Origin: JBCBKU01 sp038521345
GTDB taxonomy: Bacteria > Pseudomonadota > Alphaproteobacteria > Rhodobacterales > Rhodobacteraceae
Reading direction: 5' to 3'
DNA: 64,000 nucleotides
Assembly: GCA_038521345.1 (NCBI GenBank)
Contig: JBCBKU010000001.1
Location: forward strand, 1 to 64,000
Shown here: one piece after another, positions 51,319 to 59,006 of the stretch
Position numbering within the stretch: the stretch's first letter is position 1
Layout: each line of letters opens with the position of its first letter
Notes under the pieces: generated by a model
What the model saw: only the letters and a program-made list of their open reading frames with translations
Told to the model about the DNA's origin: nothing
Databases searched by the model: none
Program-made: the position numbers and the translations under genes

Positions 51319-53223
51319 ATGCGTCTATCGTCGTACGTACCAATTGTTCTAGCGGTCCTCCTGGCCGCAGTGGCAAGCGTGGGTGCGGCAGTGGTTGCCG
51401 TCGAGCGTCTGGAGGATCTCTCCGGGACGGACGTCTCGTTCGCGCTGGTAGAAAGCGAGATCGAATGGGCGAACGTCGACACGAATGGCTTGCGCGTTGA
51501 ACTTACCGGCACGGCCCCCGACGAAGCCGAGCGGTTTCGCGCGCTTTCCGTCGCAGGCACGCGCGTCGATGCGAGCAGAGTGATAGACTTGATCGACGTG
51601 GCGCAGGCGGAAACGATCCAGCCGCCTCGGTTTTCGCTGGAGATCCTGAGTAATCTAGACGGTGTTTCGGTGATTGGCTTGGTGCCGCAGGCCATGGACC
51701 GCGAGGCTGTCGTTCGCCGGATCGCGCGGGCCGTACGCGCCGACGATGTCACCGACTTGATGGAGGTCGCTGATTTCCCGGTTCCCCAGTCGTGGGATGA
51801 GGCCGTGGCATTTGCGACCGAGGTGCTTGCGGATGCACCAAGGTCGAAGGTCTCGGTTTCAGCGGCACAGGTTTCGGTCACAGCCCTGACCGAAAGCCGC
51901 GATGAAAAGGTAGAGCTCGAACGGACCCTGAAGGAAGCCGCACCCATCGGTGTTGACCTGGTTTTGGATATCTCTGCGCCGCGTCCGGTTATCACCCCGT
52001 TCACGGTTCGCTTTGTTGTGGCCAACGGAAGCGCGCGGTTTGATGCCTGCAGCGCCGACACCACAGGGTCCCGGGACGCAATACTGGATGCGGCGCAGCG
52101 CGCTGGAGCGCCCGAGAAGAGCACTTGCACCGTTGGCCTTGGTGCACCGACGACGTCTTGGGCCGAAGCCATCGTCGCAGGAATTGAGACAATGGCGCGG
52201 ATCGGCGGCGGAACCATCACCTTCACCGACGCAGACGTGACGATCTTGGGATTGGAAGACACTGAACAGGCGATTTTCGACCGTGAAGTCGGGCGCCTGG
52301 AAAGTCGGTTGCCCCCAGTCTTCTCGCTTGCCGCGATACTACCTGAAAAAGAAGACACTGACGGAGACGTTGCAGAGTTAACACGGGTGCCCGAGTTTGT
52401 TGCTGTGCTTGAGGAAGATGGCACGGTGGAACTGCGCGGGCGAGTACCCGATGAACAGATCCGACGCGCGGTGGAAGGGTTTGCTCTCGCGCGGTTCGGC
52501 GTCGGCAATGTGGCTTCGACCCCACGTATTGACGAAACACTTCCGCCCGGTTGGCCAACGCGAGTCTTAGCTGGCCTGGAAGTCCTGTCTCATCTAAACC
52601 GCGGGGCCGTCATGGTTCGTGCAGATACGTTGCAATTGTCGGGTGCCACCGGCGATGAGACTGTTTCGGATACGGTCTCCCGGATCCTCGCCGATCGGCT
52701 TGGTGGTGGTGCGGACTTCAGTGTTAATGTGGCCTACGAGCCAGCCCTTGCACCCGTGGATGCCGTGCCAAGCCCAGACGAATGTGTGCGCCGCGTGAAC
52801 GCCATTCTCGGGGAAGGCCAGATCAAGTTTGCCCCGGGTTCGACACAGATCGAGGCGGCCACTGTGGCGACGCTTGATGCGATCGCAAACGAGTTGAAGT
52901 CGTGCCAGACCGTGCCGATGGAGATCGGCGGGCACACGGACAGCCAAGGACGAGAGTCGATGAACCTTAGACTAAGTCAGGCGCGCGCAGACACCGTCCT
53001 GAACGAGATAATGGCCCGCCGGGTCTTGACCTCGAACCTCGTTGCCAAGGGCTACGGTGAAGGTGAGCCCATCGCCGATAACGAGAGCGAGGAAGGGCGA
53101 GAGGCGAACCGCCGGATCGAGTTCAAGCTTATTGAAGAGTTACCGGAGGAACTGGTGGCTGCACCTGCCGAAGTCGAAGAGGTCTTAGCCGCGCCAGAAG
53201 GGGACTCCGATGGACCGGACTGA
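51319..53223 (+). CDS. Large OmpA-domain membrane protein
   Basis: A 634-residue protein. The N-terminal helix (about 5-27, LSSYVPIVLAVLLAAVASVG) is an anchor or signal. A 450-residue periplasmic region follows, made of BON-like units (for example DREAVVRRIARAVRADDVTD). The C-terminal OmpA domain (about 490-612) has FAPGSTQIEAATVATLDAIA, EIGGHTDSQGRESMNLRLSQARADTV and GEPIADNESEEGREANRRIEF, which binds peptidoglycan diaminopimelate. It probably spans from membrane to cell wall. It overlaps the next gene by 14 bases, and the two were likely made to work together. Confidence 0.88.
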   Translation: MRLSSYVPIVLAVLLAAVASVGAAVVAVERLEDLSGTDVSFALVESEIEWANVDTNGLRVELTGTAPDEAERFRALSVAGTRVDASRVIDLIDVAQAETIQPPRFSLEILSNLDGVSVIGLVPQAMDREAVVRRIARAVRADDVTDLMEVADFPVPQSWDEAVAFATEVLADAPRSKVSVSAAQVSVTALTESRDEKVELERTLKEAAPIGVDLVLDISAPRPVITPFTVRFVVANGSARFDACSADTTGSRDAILDAAQRAGAPEKSTCTVGLGAPTTSWAEAIVAGIETMARIGGGTITFTDADVTILGLEDTEQAIFDREVGRLESRLPPVFSLAAILPEKEDTDGDVAELTRVPEFVAVLEEDGTVELRGRVPDEQIRRAVEGFALARFGVGNVASTPRIDETLPPGWPTRVLAGLEVLSHLNRGAVMVRADTLQLSGATGDETVSDTVSRILADRLGGGADFSVNVAYEPALAPVDAVPSPDECVRRVNAILGEGQIKFAPGSTQIEAATVATLDAIANELKSCQTVPMEIGGHTDSQGRESMNLRLSQARADTVLNEIMARRVLTSNLVAKGYGEGEPIADNESEEGREANRRIEFKLIEELPEELVAAPAEVEEVLAAPEGDSDGPD

Positions 53224-53539
53224 ATTCATAATTGCCACCGCAATCGTTCTATTTATTGCCTTCATGCTAGGGTGGTTCACCCACTGGATCCTGCATCGGA
53301 TGAACCGGGTTTCGGCCGCGGACATTAGTGAACTGGACCGTATGGCGCAGGCACTTCACGAAGCTGAAGAAACCCGTGAAGAGGCGATAACCTACCTTCA
53401 GCAGCGCGAAGCGGAGATGACAAACCAGTTGACGCAGACCGAGGCCGAGTTGAAAGCTGCCATGGACGGCTTGCGTGATGCCCGGCGCGAGGCCGAAGAG
53501 CTTCGGGGTTACATTGAACGGATGAACCAGAGCGTCTAG
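53210..53539 (+). CDS. Single-span coiled-coil membrane protein
   Basis: A 109-residue protein. One transmembrane helix (about 6-28, FIIATAIVLFIAFMLGWF) is followed by a coiled coil to the end (ISELDRMAQALHEAEETREE, QTEAELKAAMDGLRDARREA). This shape recalls YhcB/LapA-type small scaffold proteins, but the family is not certain. ATG 53210 overlaps the OmpA-domain gene end by 14 bases. Its stop shares CTAG 53536-53539 with convergent moaE. Probable partner of the OmpA-domain protein. Confidence 0.8.
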   Translation: MDRTEFIIATAIVLFIAFMLGWFTHWILHRMNRVSAADISELDRMAQALHEAEETREEAITYLQQREAEMTNQLTQTEAELKAAMDGLRDARREAEELRGYIERMNQSV

Positions 53540-53982
53540 GGCGTCCAGCGATCGAGCGCGGCTTCGTCGGTGTCTTGGGCCGCCACCCAGTTTTCGCCTT
53601 TGGCGGTGAGTTCCTTTTTCCAGAACGGCGCCCGTGACTTCAGGTAGTCCATCAGAAATTCGGCGCTCTCGAAGGCTGCCTTGCGATGGGTTGCCGCGGT
53701 GGCGACCATCATGATCTGATCTCCGGGACCCAGTGTCCCGTAGCGGTGGATGATCAAGCAATCCTGAAGCGACCATCGGGAGATCGCCGTCTCTGCTATG
53801 TCAGTCAACGCGCGTTCGGTCATGCCGGGATAGTGCTCGATCGTCATGGATTGAAGGCCCGGCTCAACGTCCCGAACGACCCCGGAAAACGTCACGATCG
53901 CGCCGGAACCTGCCACGTTTTTCGAGAAAGCGTCGACTTCCTTCCCAATCTCAAAGGGCGCCTGTTGAACCGAAACACGCAT
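53536..53982 (-). CDS. moaE: Molybdopterin synthase catalytic subunit MoaE
   Basis: A 148-residue protein that, with MoaD, adds sulfur to precursor Z to make molybdopterin. Visible segments are GAIVTFSGVVRD and LTIEHYPGMTE-like MTIEHYPGM, IIHRYGTLGPGDQIMMVATA, HRKAAFESAEFLMDYLKSRAPFWKKE with the catalytic Lys pair. Length is usual. Its start overlaps the moaD stop, and both lie after pgsA in a run that begins at uvrC. Confidence 0.95.
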   Translation of the reverse strand: MRVSVQQAPFEIGKEVDAFSKNVAGSGAIVTFSGVVRDVEPGLQSMTIEHYPGMTERALTDIAETAISRWSLQDCLIIHRYGTLGPGDQIMMVATAATHRKAAFESAEFLMDYLKSRAPFWKKELTAKGENWVAAQDTDEAALDRWTP

Positions 53983-54230
53983 CAGCCGCCCGTCATTGGA
54001 GGGAAGAATGCCACTTCGCGAACTCCGCCCAGCGGGGCGTCAAAGTCTGCCAGTTCTTGGTCCAGTGCAACCCGGACCGAGGATGTATCGGAGAACGCGA
54101 TATCATACCGATCTTCGCGTGCCCGAAGTTCAGATATGAGTTCTGCGACGGTCTTGGCCGAGGTTTCAATTCTCTCCTTCGGCGTACCGACCCGTTCGCG
54201 GATCCAAGCAAAATAGAGAACATTGATCAT
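53982..54230 (-). CDS. moaD: Molybdopterin synthase sulfur-carrier subunit MoaD
   Basis: An 82-residue ubiquitin-like protein. It ends in the required Gly-Gly (FFPPMTGG), where the thiocarboxylate forms, and starts MINVLYFAWIRERVG. MoaD carries the sulfur used by MoaE. The gene overlaps pgsA by four bases and moaE by one (TGATG-type), so the three are coupled. Confidence 0.95.
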   Translation of the reverse strand: MINVLYFAWIRERVGTPKERIETSAKTVAELISELRAREDRYDIAFSDTSSVRVALDQELADFDAPLGGVREVAFFPPMTGG

Positions 54231-54892
54231 GATGCATCTCGGAGATGAGGCATAGCTTTGACAAGATAATCGCCGCCAGTGAGCAACGTAAGGATGGCGG
54301 CCAACTGCAGCAGACCGACGCCGACCCAGTAAGAGGCGATCATCGCCGAGTAGCGCGCGCCAAGCCCAAGCTCGTCAGGAACCCGGCCGGACAGTATGTC
54401 GTCGGTCATGACCGGACCCAGTCCGAAAGCAACAATGCCGAAGTAGTGCTCGAAGACCTTTGCGGCCAACAAAAGAGCGATGGCCACCATCTGAAAGGTG
54501 GTCTTCCATTTCGCGAGGCGCGTCACTTTCAGTGTACCGGCTGTGTCCCCGAGAAATTCGCGAAGCCCGGAAACGAATACTTCACGCAGCAGAATGAGGG
54601 ATGCGGGTATCAAGACCAGTGGATCAAGGTTGTAGGCCCCAGAAAGCGCCAGCAGCGCGATCGCTACCATGGCCTTGTCGGCGATCGGATCGATCATAGC
54701 ACCGAAGCGCGTTTGCTGATTCAAAGCGCGCGCCAGGACGCCATCCACCCAATCCGTGGCCGCGGCGAGCACAAAAAGGCCAACTGCCGTCCAGTCCGAT
54801 ACCGGATGCGGCAAGAGAGCGTAGGAGAACGCGACACCGAGCGCTGCGATCAGGCGCATGATCGAGAGGAAGTTGGGTATGGTCCAGATCAT
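54227..54892 (-). CDS. pgsA: CDP-diacylglycerol-glycerol-3-phosphate 3-phosphatidyltransferase
   Basis: A 221-residue integral membrane enzyme making phosphatidylglycerol phosphate. The CDP-alcohol phosphotransferase signature (DGxxAR...G...D...D) is seen as DWVDGVLARALNQQTRFGAM followed by IDPIADK. It begins MIWTIPNFLSIMRLIAALG, as PgsA does. Several membrane helices follow. It lies 37 bases after uvrC on the same strand; an uvrC-pgsA-moaD-moaE order is common in this family of bacteria. Confidence 0.94.
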   Translation of the reverse strand: MIWTIPNFLSIMRLIAALGVAFSYALLPHPVSDWTAVGLFVLAAATDWVDGVLARALNQQTRFGAMIDPIADKAMVAIALLALSGAYNLDPLVLIPASLILLREVFVSGLREFLGDTAGTLKVTRLAKWKTTFQMVAIALLLAAKVFEHYFGIVAFGLGPVMTDDILSGRVPDELGLGARYSAMIASYWVGVGLLQLAAILTLLTGGDYLVKAMPHLRDAS

Positions 54893-54929
54893 GTACAGGT
54901 CCTAGCCCCGACAACCGGCGGATGCCAGC

Positions 54930-56798
54930 CTAGCCACGATCATGAAAGTAATCGTAGATCTTCTGGGCCAGTCCTTCTGACACACCTTCTACCGCCTGCA
55001 GGTCATTTAAGCCCGCACGTCCTACAGCCTTTGCCGATCCAAAGTGCGAAAGGAGAGCACGCTTGCGCGCAGAGCCGACGCCGGGGATTTCGTCAAGCGG
55101 TGTTGCGCCAACCGTCTTTGACCGCCTTTGGCGGTGGGCGCCAATGGCGAAGCGGTGTGCCTCGTCCCGGAGCCTTTGAACAAAATAGAGGACCGGATCG
55201 TTCATCTTCAGGGCCAAAGTTGTACGTCCTCTTCGATGGAATTCTTCCTTGCCAGCGTCGCGGTCAATGCCCTTTGCGACTCCGATCATGGCAATGTCCT
55301 CGACCCCAAGCTCAGCCATGATTTCATGCACAGCGCTGACCTGGCCAGCGCCGCCATCGATCAAGAGCAGGTCTGGCCACATACCTTTGTCGCGGTCGGG
55401 ATCCTCCTTCAAGAGCCGTTTGAAGCGACGCGACAGAACTTCTTTCATCATTCCAAAGTCGTCGCCGGGCGTGAGATTCTCGCCCTTGATGTTGAACTTC
55501 CGATACTGTGACTTCAGAAACCCGTCCGGACCTGCAACGATCATAGCTCCGACCGCGTTTGTCCCCTGGATATGAGAGTTGTCGTAGACCTCGATCCGTT
55601 CCGGCGGCGTGTCTAGGTCAAATGCCTCGGCCAGTCCTTTCAACAGTTTGGACTGTGTCGCAGCCTCTGACATACGCCGCCCCAGGCTTTCCCGGGCGTT
55701 TCGTAGAGCACCCGCGACCAGATCGGCCTTTTCGCCCCGTTTGGGAACGCTGATCTCGACCCTCCGGCCAGCCTTTTGGCTGAGGGCCTCGGTCATGAGA
55801 TCCGAGTTCTCTATATTGTTGGAAAGGAGGATCAGCCGTGGTGGGGCCTTGTCATCGTAGAACTGCCCAAGGAAGGCTTCTAGAACCTCGGCGGCACCCG
55901 CGCCGGACCCCGTTCGCGGGTAGAAGTCCCGGTTCCCCCAGTTTTGGTTGGCACGGATAAAGAAAACCTGCACACAGGCCTGTCCGCCCTCCATGTGGAG
56001 AGCAATGACATCCGCCTCGGCAACGCCTTGAGGATTTATCCCCTGGGCTGATTGAACCTGAGTCAAGGCCCGGATCCTATCGCGGAGCGCCGCTGCACGT
56101 TCGAACTCCATGGCGTCGCTTGCTGCTTGCATATCCTTGGCCAACTGGCCCTGTACCTTGGTTGTCCGGCCCCGCAGGAAGCGCTCCGCGTCAGCCACTA
56201 GGCTAGAATAGTCCTCTTCGGAAACGTAACCGACACATGGCGCGCTACAGCGCTTGATTTGGTAAAGAAGGCAAGGACGGGTCCGCGTTTCGAAGGTTGA
56301 ATCCGAGCAGTTCCGTAGCAGGAACACCTTTTGAAGCTGGTTCAGAGTTCGATTGACGGCGCCTGCGCTTGCAAAAGGACCGTAGTAGTCGCCCTTCTCT
56401 TTCTTCGCACCACGATGCTTCTTGATCTGAGGGTACGGATGGCCTTTCGCGACGAGAATGTTGGGGAAGGACTTGTCGTCCCGAAGCAGAACGTTGTAGC
56501 GCGGCTTAAGCTGTTTGATCAGATTCTGTTCGAGAAGCAGCGCCTCGGTCTCGGTCTCGGTCGTCAGAAACATCATGGATGCCGTTTCGCGGATCATCCG
56601 AGAGATGCGCGGGGAATGACCCGCAGACCGGGCATAGGACGAAACCCGCGCGCGTAGGTTGCGCGCTTTTCCGACATAGAGAACGGCACCCTTCGGATCG
56701 AGCATCCTGTAAACGCCAGGACGCGTCTCAAGGGTATTCAGATAGCCTTGGATAACGTTGTGGCCGGTCGGAGGGAGCGTGGGGTCGGGGACGTTCAT
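54930..56798 (-). CDS. uvrC: Excinuclease ABC subunit C
   Basis: A 622-residue nucleotide excision repair nuclease that makes both cuts around a lesion. The GIY-YIG domain is at the start (TRPGVYRMLDPKGAVLYVGKA). A cysteine cluster CLLYQIKRCSAPC and the UVR motif are followed by the RNase H-like domain (EVYDNSHIQGTNAVGAMIV) and DLLLIDGGAGQVSAV. The helix-hairpin-helix end reads LDEIPGVGSARKRALLSHFG. ATG 56798 is clear. An AT-rich 288-base region upstream should hold its promoter, possibly with SOS or other control, though no LexA box was identified. Confidence 0.96.
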   Translation of the reverse strand: MNVPDPTLPPTGHNVIQGYLNTLETRPGVYRMLDPKGAVLYVGKARNLRARVSSYARSAGHSPRISRMIRETASMMFLTTETETEALLLEQNLIKQLKPRYNVLLRDDKSFPNILVAKGHPYPQIKKHRGAKKEKGDYYGPFASAGAVNRTLNQLQKVFLLRNCSDSTFETRTRPCLLYQIKRCSAPCVGYVSEEDYSSLVADAERFLRGRTTKVQGQLAKDMQAASDAMEFERAAALRDRIRALTQVQSAQGINPQGVAEADVIALHMEGGQACVQVFFIRANQNWGNRDFYPRTGSGAGAAEVLEAFLGQFYDDKAPPRLILLSNNIENSDLMTEALSQKAGRRVEISVPKRGEKADLVAGALRNARESLGRRMSEAATQSKLLKGLAEAFDLDTPPERIEVYDNSHIQGTNAVGAMIVAGPDGFLKSQYRKFNIKGENLTPGDDFGMMKEVLSRRFKRLLKEDPDRDKGMWPDLLLIDGGAGQVSAVHEIMAELGVEDIAMIGVAKGIDRDAGKEEFHRRGRTTLALKMNDPVLYFVQRLRDEAHRFAIGAHRQRRSKTVGATPLDEIPGVGSARKRALLSHFGSAKAVGRAGLNDLQAVEGVSEGLAQKIYDYFHDRG

Positions 56799-57086
56799 CT
56801 CGATTCTCTACACGGGCTGCAATCATACGACGGGGCGAGCAAGAGAAAAGCTGTCCACGGATTCTGGGGATAAGTATGCGAGTAACTTTCCACGCAGTCC
56901 AATTTTCCCTTATTTTTTGGCGCTTTCACCAAGGTGCCTAATTTTTAGGCAATCAGATAATTAACTGATTTTAAATCAAAAATTTATTTCGATCTCCAAA
57001 TACCTGAAAACGCTAGGATTTTAGTAACAGATTCGTGACGGTCTGCCGTGCCGTGCACAAGTCAAGTCGTGAGGGCCTTACTTCGC
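56799..57086. promoter_or_regulatory. AT-rich intergenic region upstream of uvrC
   Basis: 288 bases, the longest gene-free stretch, between uvrC and the SDR gene (both minus). Its middle (about 56905-57015) is strikingly AT-rich against the local GC-rich background. It holds an inverted repeat TGCCTAA/TTAGGCA (56935-56941, 56945-56951). A TTATCCCCA-like site on the minus strand (56865-56873) has one mismatch to a DnaA box, and TTAA-N6-TTAA lies near 56961. It contains the uvrC promoter; any origin or regulator role is speculative. Confidence 0.55.
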
Positions 57087-57872
57087 CTACTCTGGGACAC
57101 CGACATCCGGCGTCTCCCACGCGAGGTGCTGGCCTCCGTCGATGCACAATAGCTGACCTGTCACCGTGCGCGCATCCAAAAAGTATGCGATCGCTGCGGT
57201 GATGTCTTCGGGCGTTGGTCCGCGCTTCAGAATGAGGGATTCGCGCTGTTTGGCAAAATGCGCATCGGTTTGACGTTCGTTCTTGATGGTTGGTCCGGGG
57301 CCAATCGCGTTGACTCGAATGTGGGGGGCGAGTGCCTGGGCGGCGGTCTGCGTGAATGCCCAAAGTCCCATCTTGGCAATTGTATAAGACATGAATGCCG
57401 GGGTCAGCTTTCGAACCCGCTGGTCCAACATGTTAATGACAAGTGCTTGCGCAATGGGTTCGCCGGTTTCCGCCTCAGGGACGGCGATGGGAGCCTGTTT
57501 GGCGAGAGCTTGAGTAAGGACGACTGGCGCGCGGAGGTTCGATTCCACCGCTCTGTCCCAGCTGTCACGGGTGCCCGTTGCGACATCGTCGGGTTCAAAA
57601 ATCGAGGCGTTGTTGATGAGAACGCCGATCGGTTTCCCAAGTGCGTGGGACGCGGCAGGAAGAATCTTGCGCACCGCGACCTCGTCAAGCAGATTGGCCG
57701 GAATTGCGACGGCGGATTGACCGAGCGACGCAATATCGTGGACCAGTTCGTTTGCTTCTTCGGCCGAGGAATTGTAGTGAACGGCGACGTCGAACCCCCG
57801 GTTCGCGAGCATTAGAGCAGTAGCTCGGCCAATTCGTTTTGCGCCGCCTGTAATTACTGCAGTTTTGAGCAT
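57087..57872 (-). CDS. SDR-family reductase, pteridine reductase/FolM-like
   Basis: A 261-residue short-chain dehydrogenase. The cofactor motif is ITGGAKRIGRATALML. TGGAKRIG fits the TGx3RxG signature that marks pteridine reductases and FolM dihydromonapterin reductase, distinct from the usual GxxxGxG. Further parts are DVAVHYNSSAEEANELV, LINNASIFEPDD (NNAS motif), YTIAKMGLWAFTQTAAQALA with the Tyr and Lys, and VNAIGPGPT. It should use NADPH to reduce a pterin; that is inferred. ATG 57872 is chosen; the longer frame enters the antiporter gene. It lies 11 bases after the antiporter. Confidence 0.85.
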   Translation of the reverse strand: MLKTAVITGGAKRIGRATALMLANRGFDVAVHYNSSAEEANELVHDIASLGQSAVAIPANLLDEVAVRKILPAASHALGKPIGVLINNASIFEPDDVATGTRDSWDRAVESNLRAPVVLTQALAKQAPIAVPEAETGEPIAQALVINMLDQRVRKLTPAFMSYTIAKMGLWAFTQTAAQALAPHIRVNAIGPGPTIKNERQTDAHFAKQRESLILKRGPTPEDITAAIAYFLDARTVTGQLLCIDGGQHLAWETPDVGVPE

Positions 57873-57883
57873 GCTCAATCTCC

Positions 57884-58837
57884 TCAGGCGGCTACAAGCA
57901 CCGCGAGATAGGCGATGTAGAGCGACGTGAATACAACGCCAATCAAGCGGTTCATGTTGCCCGTCAGATGGAAGACGAAGGGTGCCAAAACAAGCGACGC
58001 GGCAAGCATGACCCAAAGGTCGAACGTGAGGAACGAGGTGTCGACCGGGATAGTACCGAACAAACTGGCGACCCCTATGATGGCCAGAAGGTTAAACATG
58101 TTCGACCCGATGACGTTGCCCAGGGCCACGTCTGCCTGCCGACGGATTGCTGCCATGACGGTTGTTGCGAGTTCAGGCAATGATGTTCCGACGGCGACTA
58201 GGGTCAGGCCGATGACCCGATCGCTTATGCCGTAGGTCTTGGCGATGTCTGTCGCGCTTTCGACCAACAAGTCGGCCCCGAGCGGCAGTCCGATCAACCC
58301 GAGGGCCGTGAAAAGGAAAATCTTCCACCAAGGTATTTCTGGGTCTGCCCCCTCGAGATCCTCGTCATCCTCGTCTGGCTCTGCGCTGGACCGGTGTGCC
58401 ATCGCGGTACGAACCTGATCCCCGAGAACAAGCGCCAGTGCAAACAGCAGGACTATGCCATGGATCAACCCAATGGGACCAAGAAAACAGGCCACGATGA
58501 AGAGCAGCGAGGCCGCGATCATATGGACGTAGCTGCGCCGCGTTTCACACTCGGTCGTGGAAAGCCCTGCGATGAGCGCCGGTACTCCGAGAACCAACAG
58601 TATGTTTGCGGTATTCGATCCCACGACATTCCCAAGCGCGATACCCGGCGCGTCGTCCCAAATGGCTTCGATTGCGATCAACAGTTCCGGCGCGGATGTG
58701 CCGAAAGCGATGATGGAGAGCGATACAATCAGCGCCGGTACACCTAACCGGAGCGCCATGTTCACGGCACCCCGTACCAAGACGTCACCTGACATTAGCA
58801 GGATCACGAGGCCCAAAGTCGCGACAAGGAAGTCCAT
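57884..58837 (-). CDS. Calcium/sodium antiporter (YrbG-like)
   Basis: A 317-residue CaCA-family exchanger with about ten helices and an internal repeat. The two alpha-repeats are ALIVSLSIIAFGTSAPELLIAI (about 33-54) and GLTLVAVGTSLPELATTVMA (about 200-219), each with the GTSxPE motif that binds the cations. An acidic loop (EPDEDDEDLEGADPE) lies between the halves. It should move Ca2+ out in exchange for Na+. The gene follows the zinc-ribbon microprotein by three bases and precedes the SDR, forming one operon. Confidence 0.92.
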   Translation of the reverse strand: MDFLVATLGLVILLMSGDVLVRGAVNMALRLGVPALIVSLSIIAFGTSAPELLIAIEAIWDDAPGIALGNVVGSNTANILLVLGVPALIAGLSTTECETRRSYVHMIAASLLFIVACFLGPIGLIHGIVLLFALALVLGDQVRTAMAHRSSAEPDEDDEDLEGADPEIPWWKIFLFTALGLIGLPLGADLLVESATDIAKTYGISDRVIGLTLVAVGTSLPELATTVMAAIRRQADVALGNVIGSNMFNLLAIIGVASLFGTIPVDTSFLTFDLWVMLAASLVLAPFVFHLTGNMNRLIGVVFTSLYIAYLAVLVAA

Positions 58838-58840
58838 GCG

Positions 58841-59002
58841 CTAATGGCCCTTCGAGCAGACGCAGGTCTGGTTGGCCTTTGTCAGGCGGCCGCAGCGTTT
58901 GCACCGGCGATCGCCCAAACGCGGCTGTTTTCCTCGTCTCAACCGACCTGAGATTGCCAGCACCGCCATTGCGATCAAGAATAGGCCGACAATCTGGATC
59001 AC
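58841..59002 (-). CDS. Small membrane protein with C-terminal zinc ribbon
   Basis: A 53-residue protein. It starts with GTG 59002, four bases after the S49 peptidase stop. One N-terminal helix (IQIVGLFLIAMAVLAIS) is followed by a basic stretch, then CKRCGRLTKANQTCVCSKGH, a CxxC...CxC zinc-ribbon-like cluster. The gene lies between the peptidase and the antiporter with 3-4-base gaps on either side, so it is in their operon. It is probably conserved in relatives; the function is unknown. Confidence 0.75.
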   Translation of the reverse strand: MIQIVGLFLIAMAVLAISGRLRRGKQPRLGDRRCKRCGRLTKANQTCVCSKGH

Positions 59003-59006
59003 GGCG

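Noticed and set aside
51282..52508. Minus-strand open frame of 408 codons antisense to the OmpA-domain gene
   Set aside because: Ser/Thr/Ala-rich low-complexity translation typical of the reverse of a GC-rich gene; the sense strand has clear domains.
54245..55321. Plus-strand open frame of 358 codons over pgsA and uvrC
   Set aside because: It covers parts of two firmly identified genes and the gap between them, which is the mark of a chance frame.
56799..57086. Chromosomal replication origin
   Set aside because: Only one good DnaA-like box, no dnaA, parAB, rho or hemE nearby, and a normal promoter explains the AT richness; kept only as a low-interest observation.
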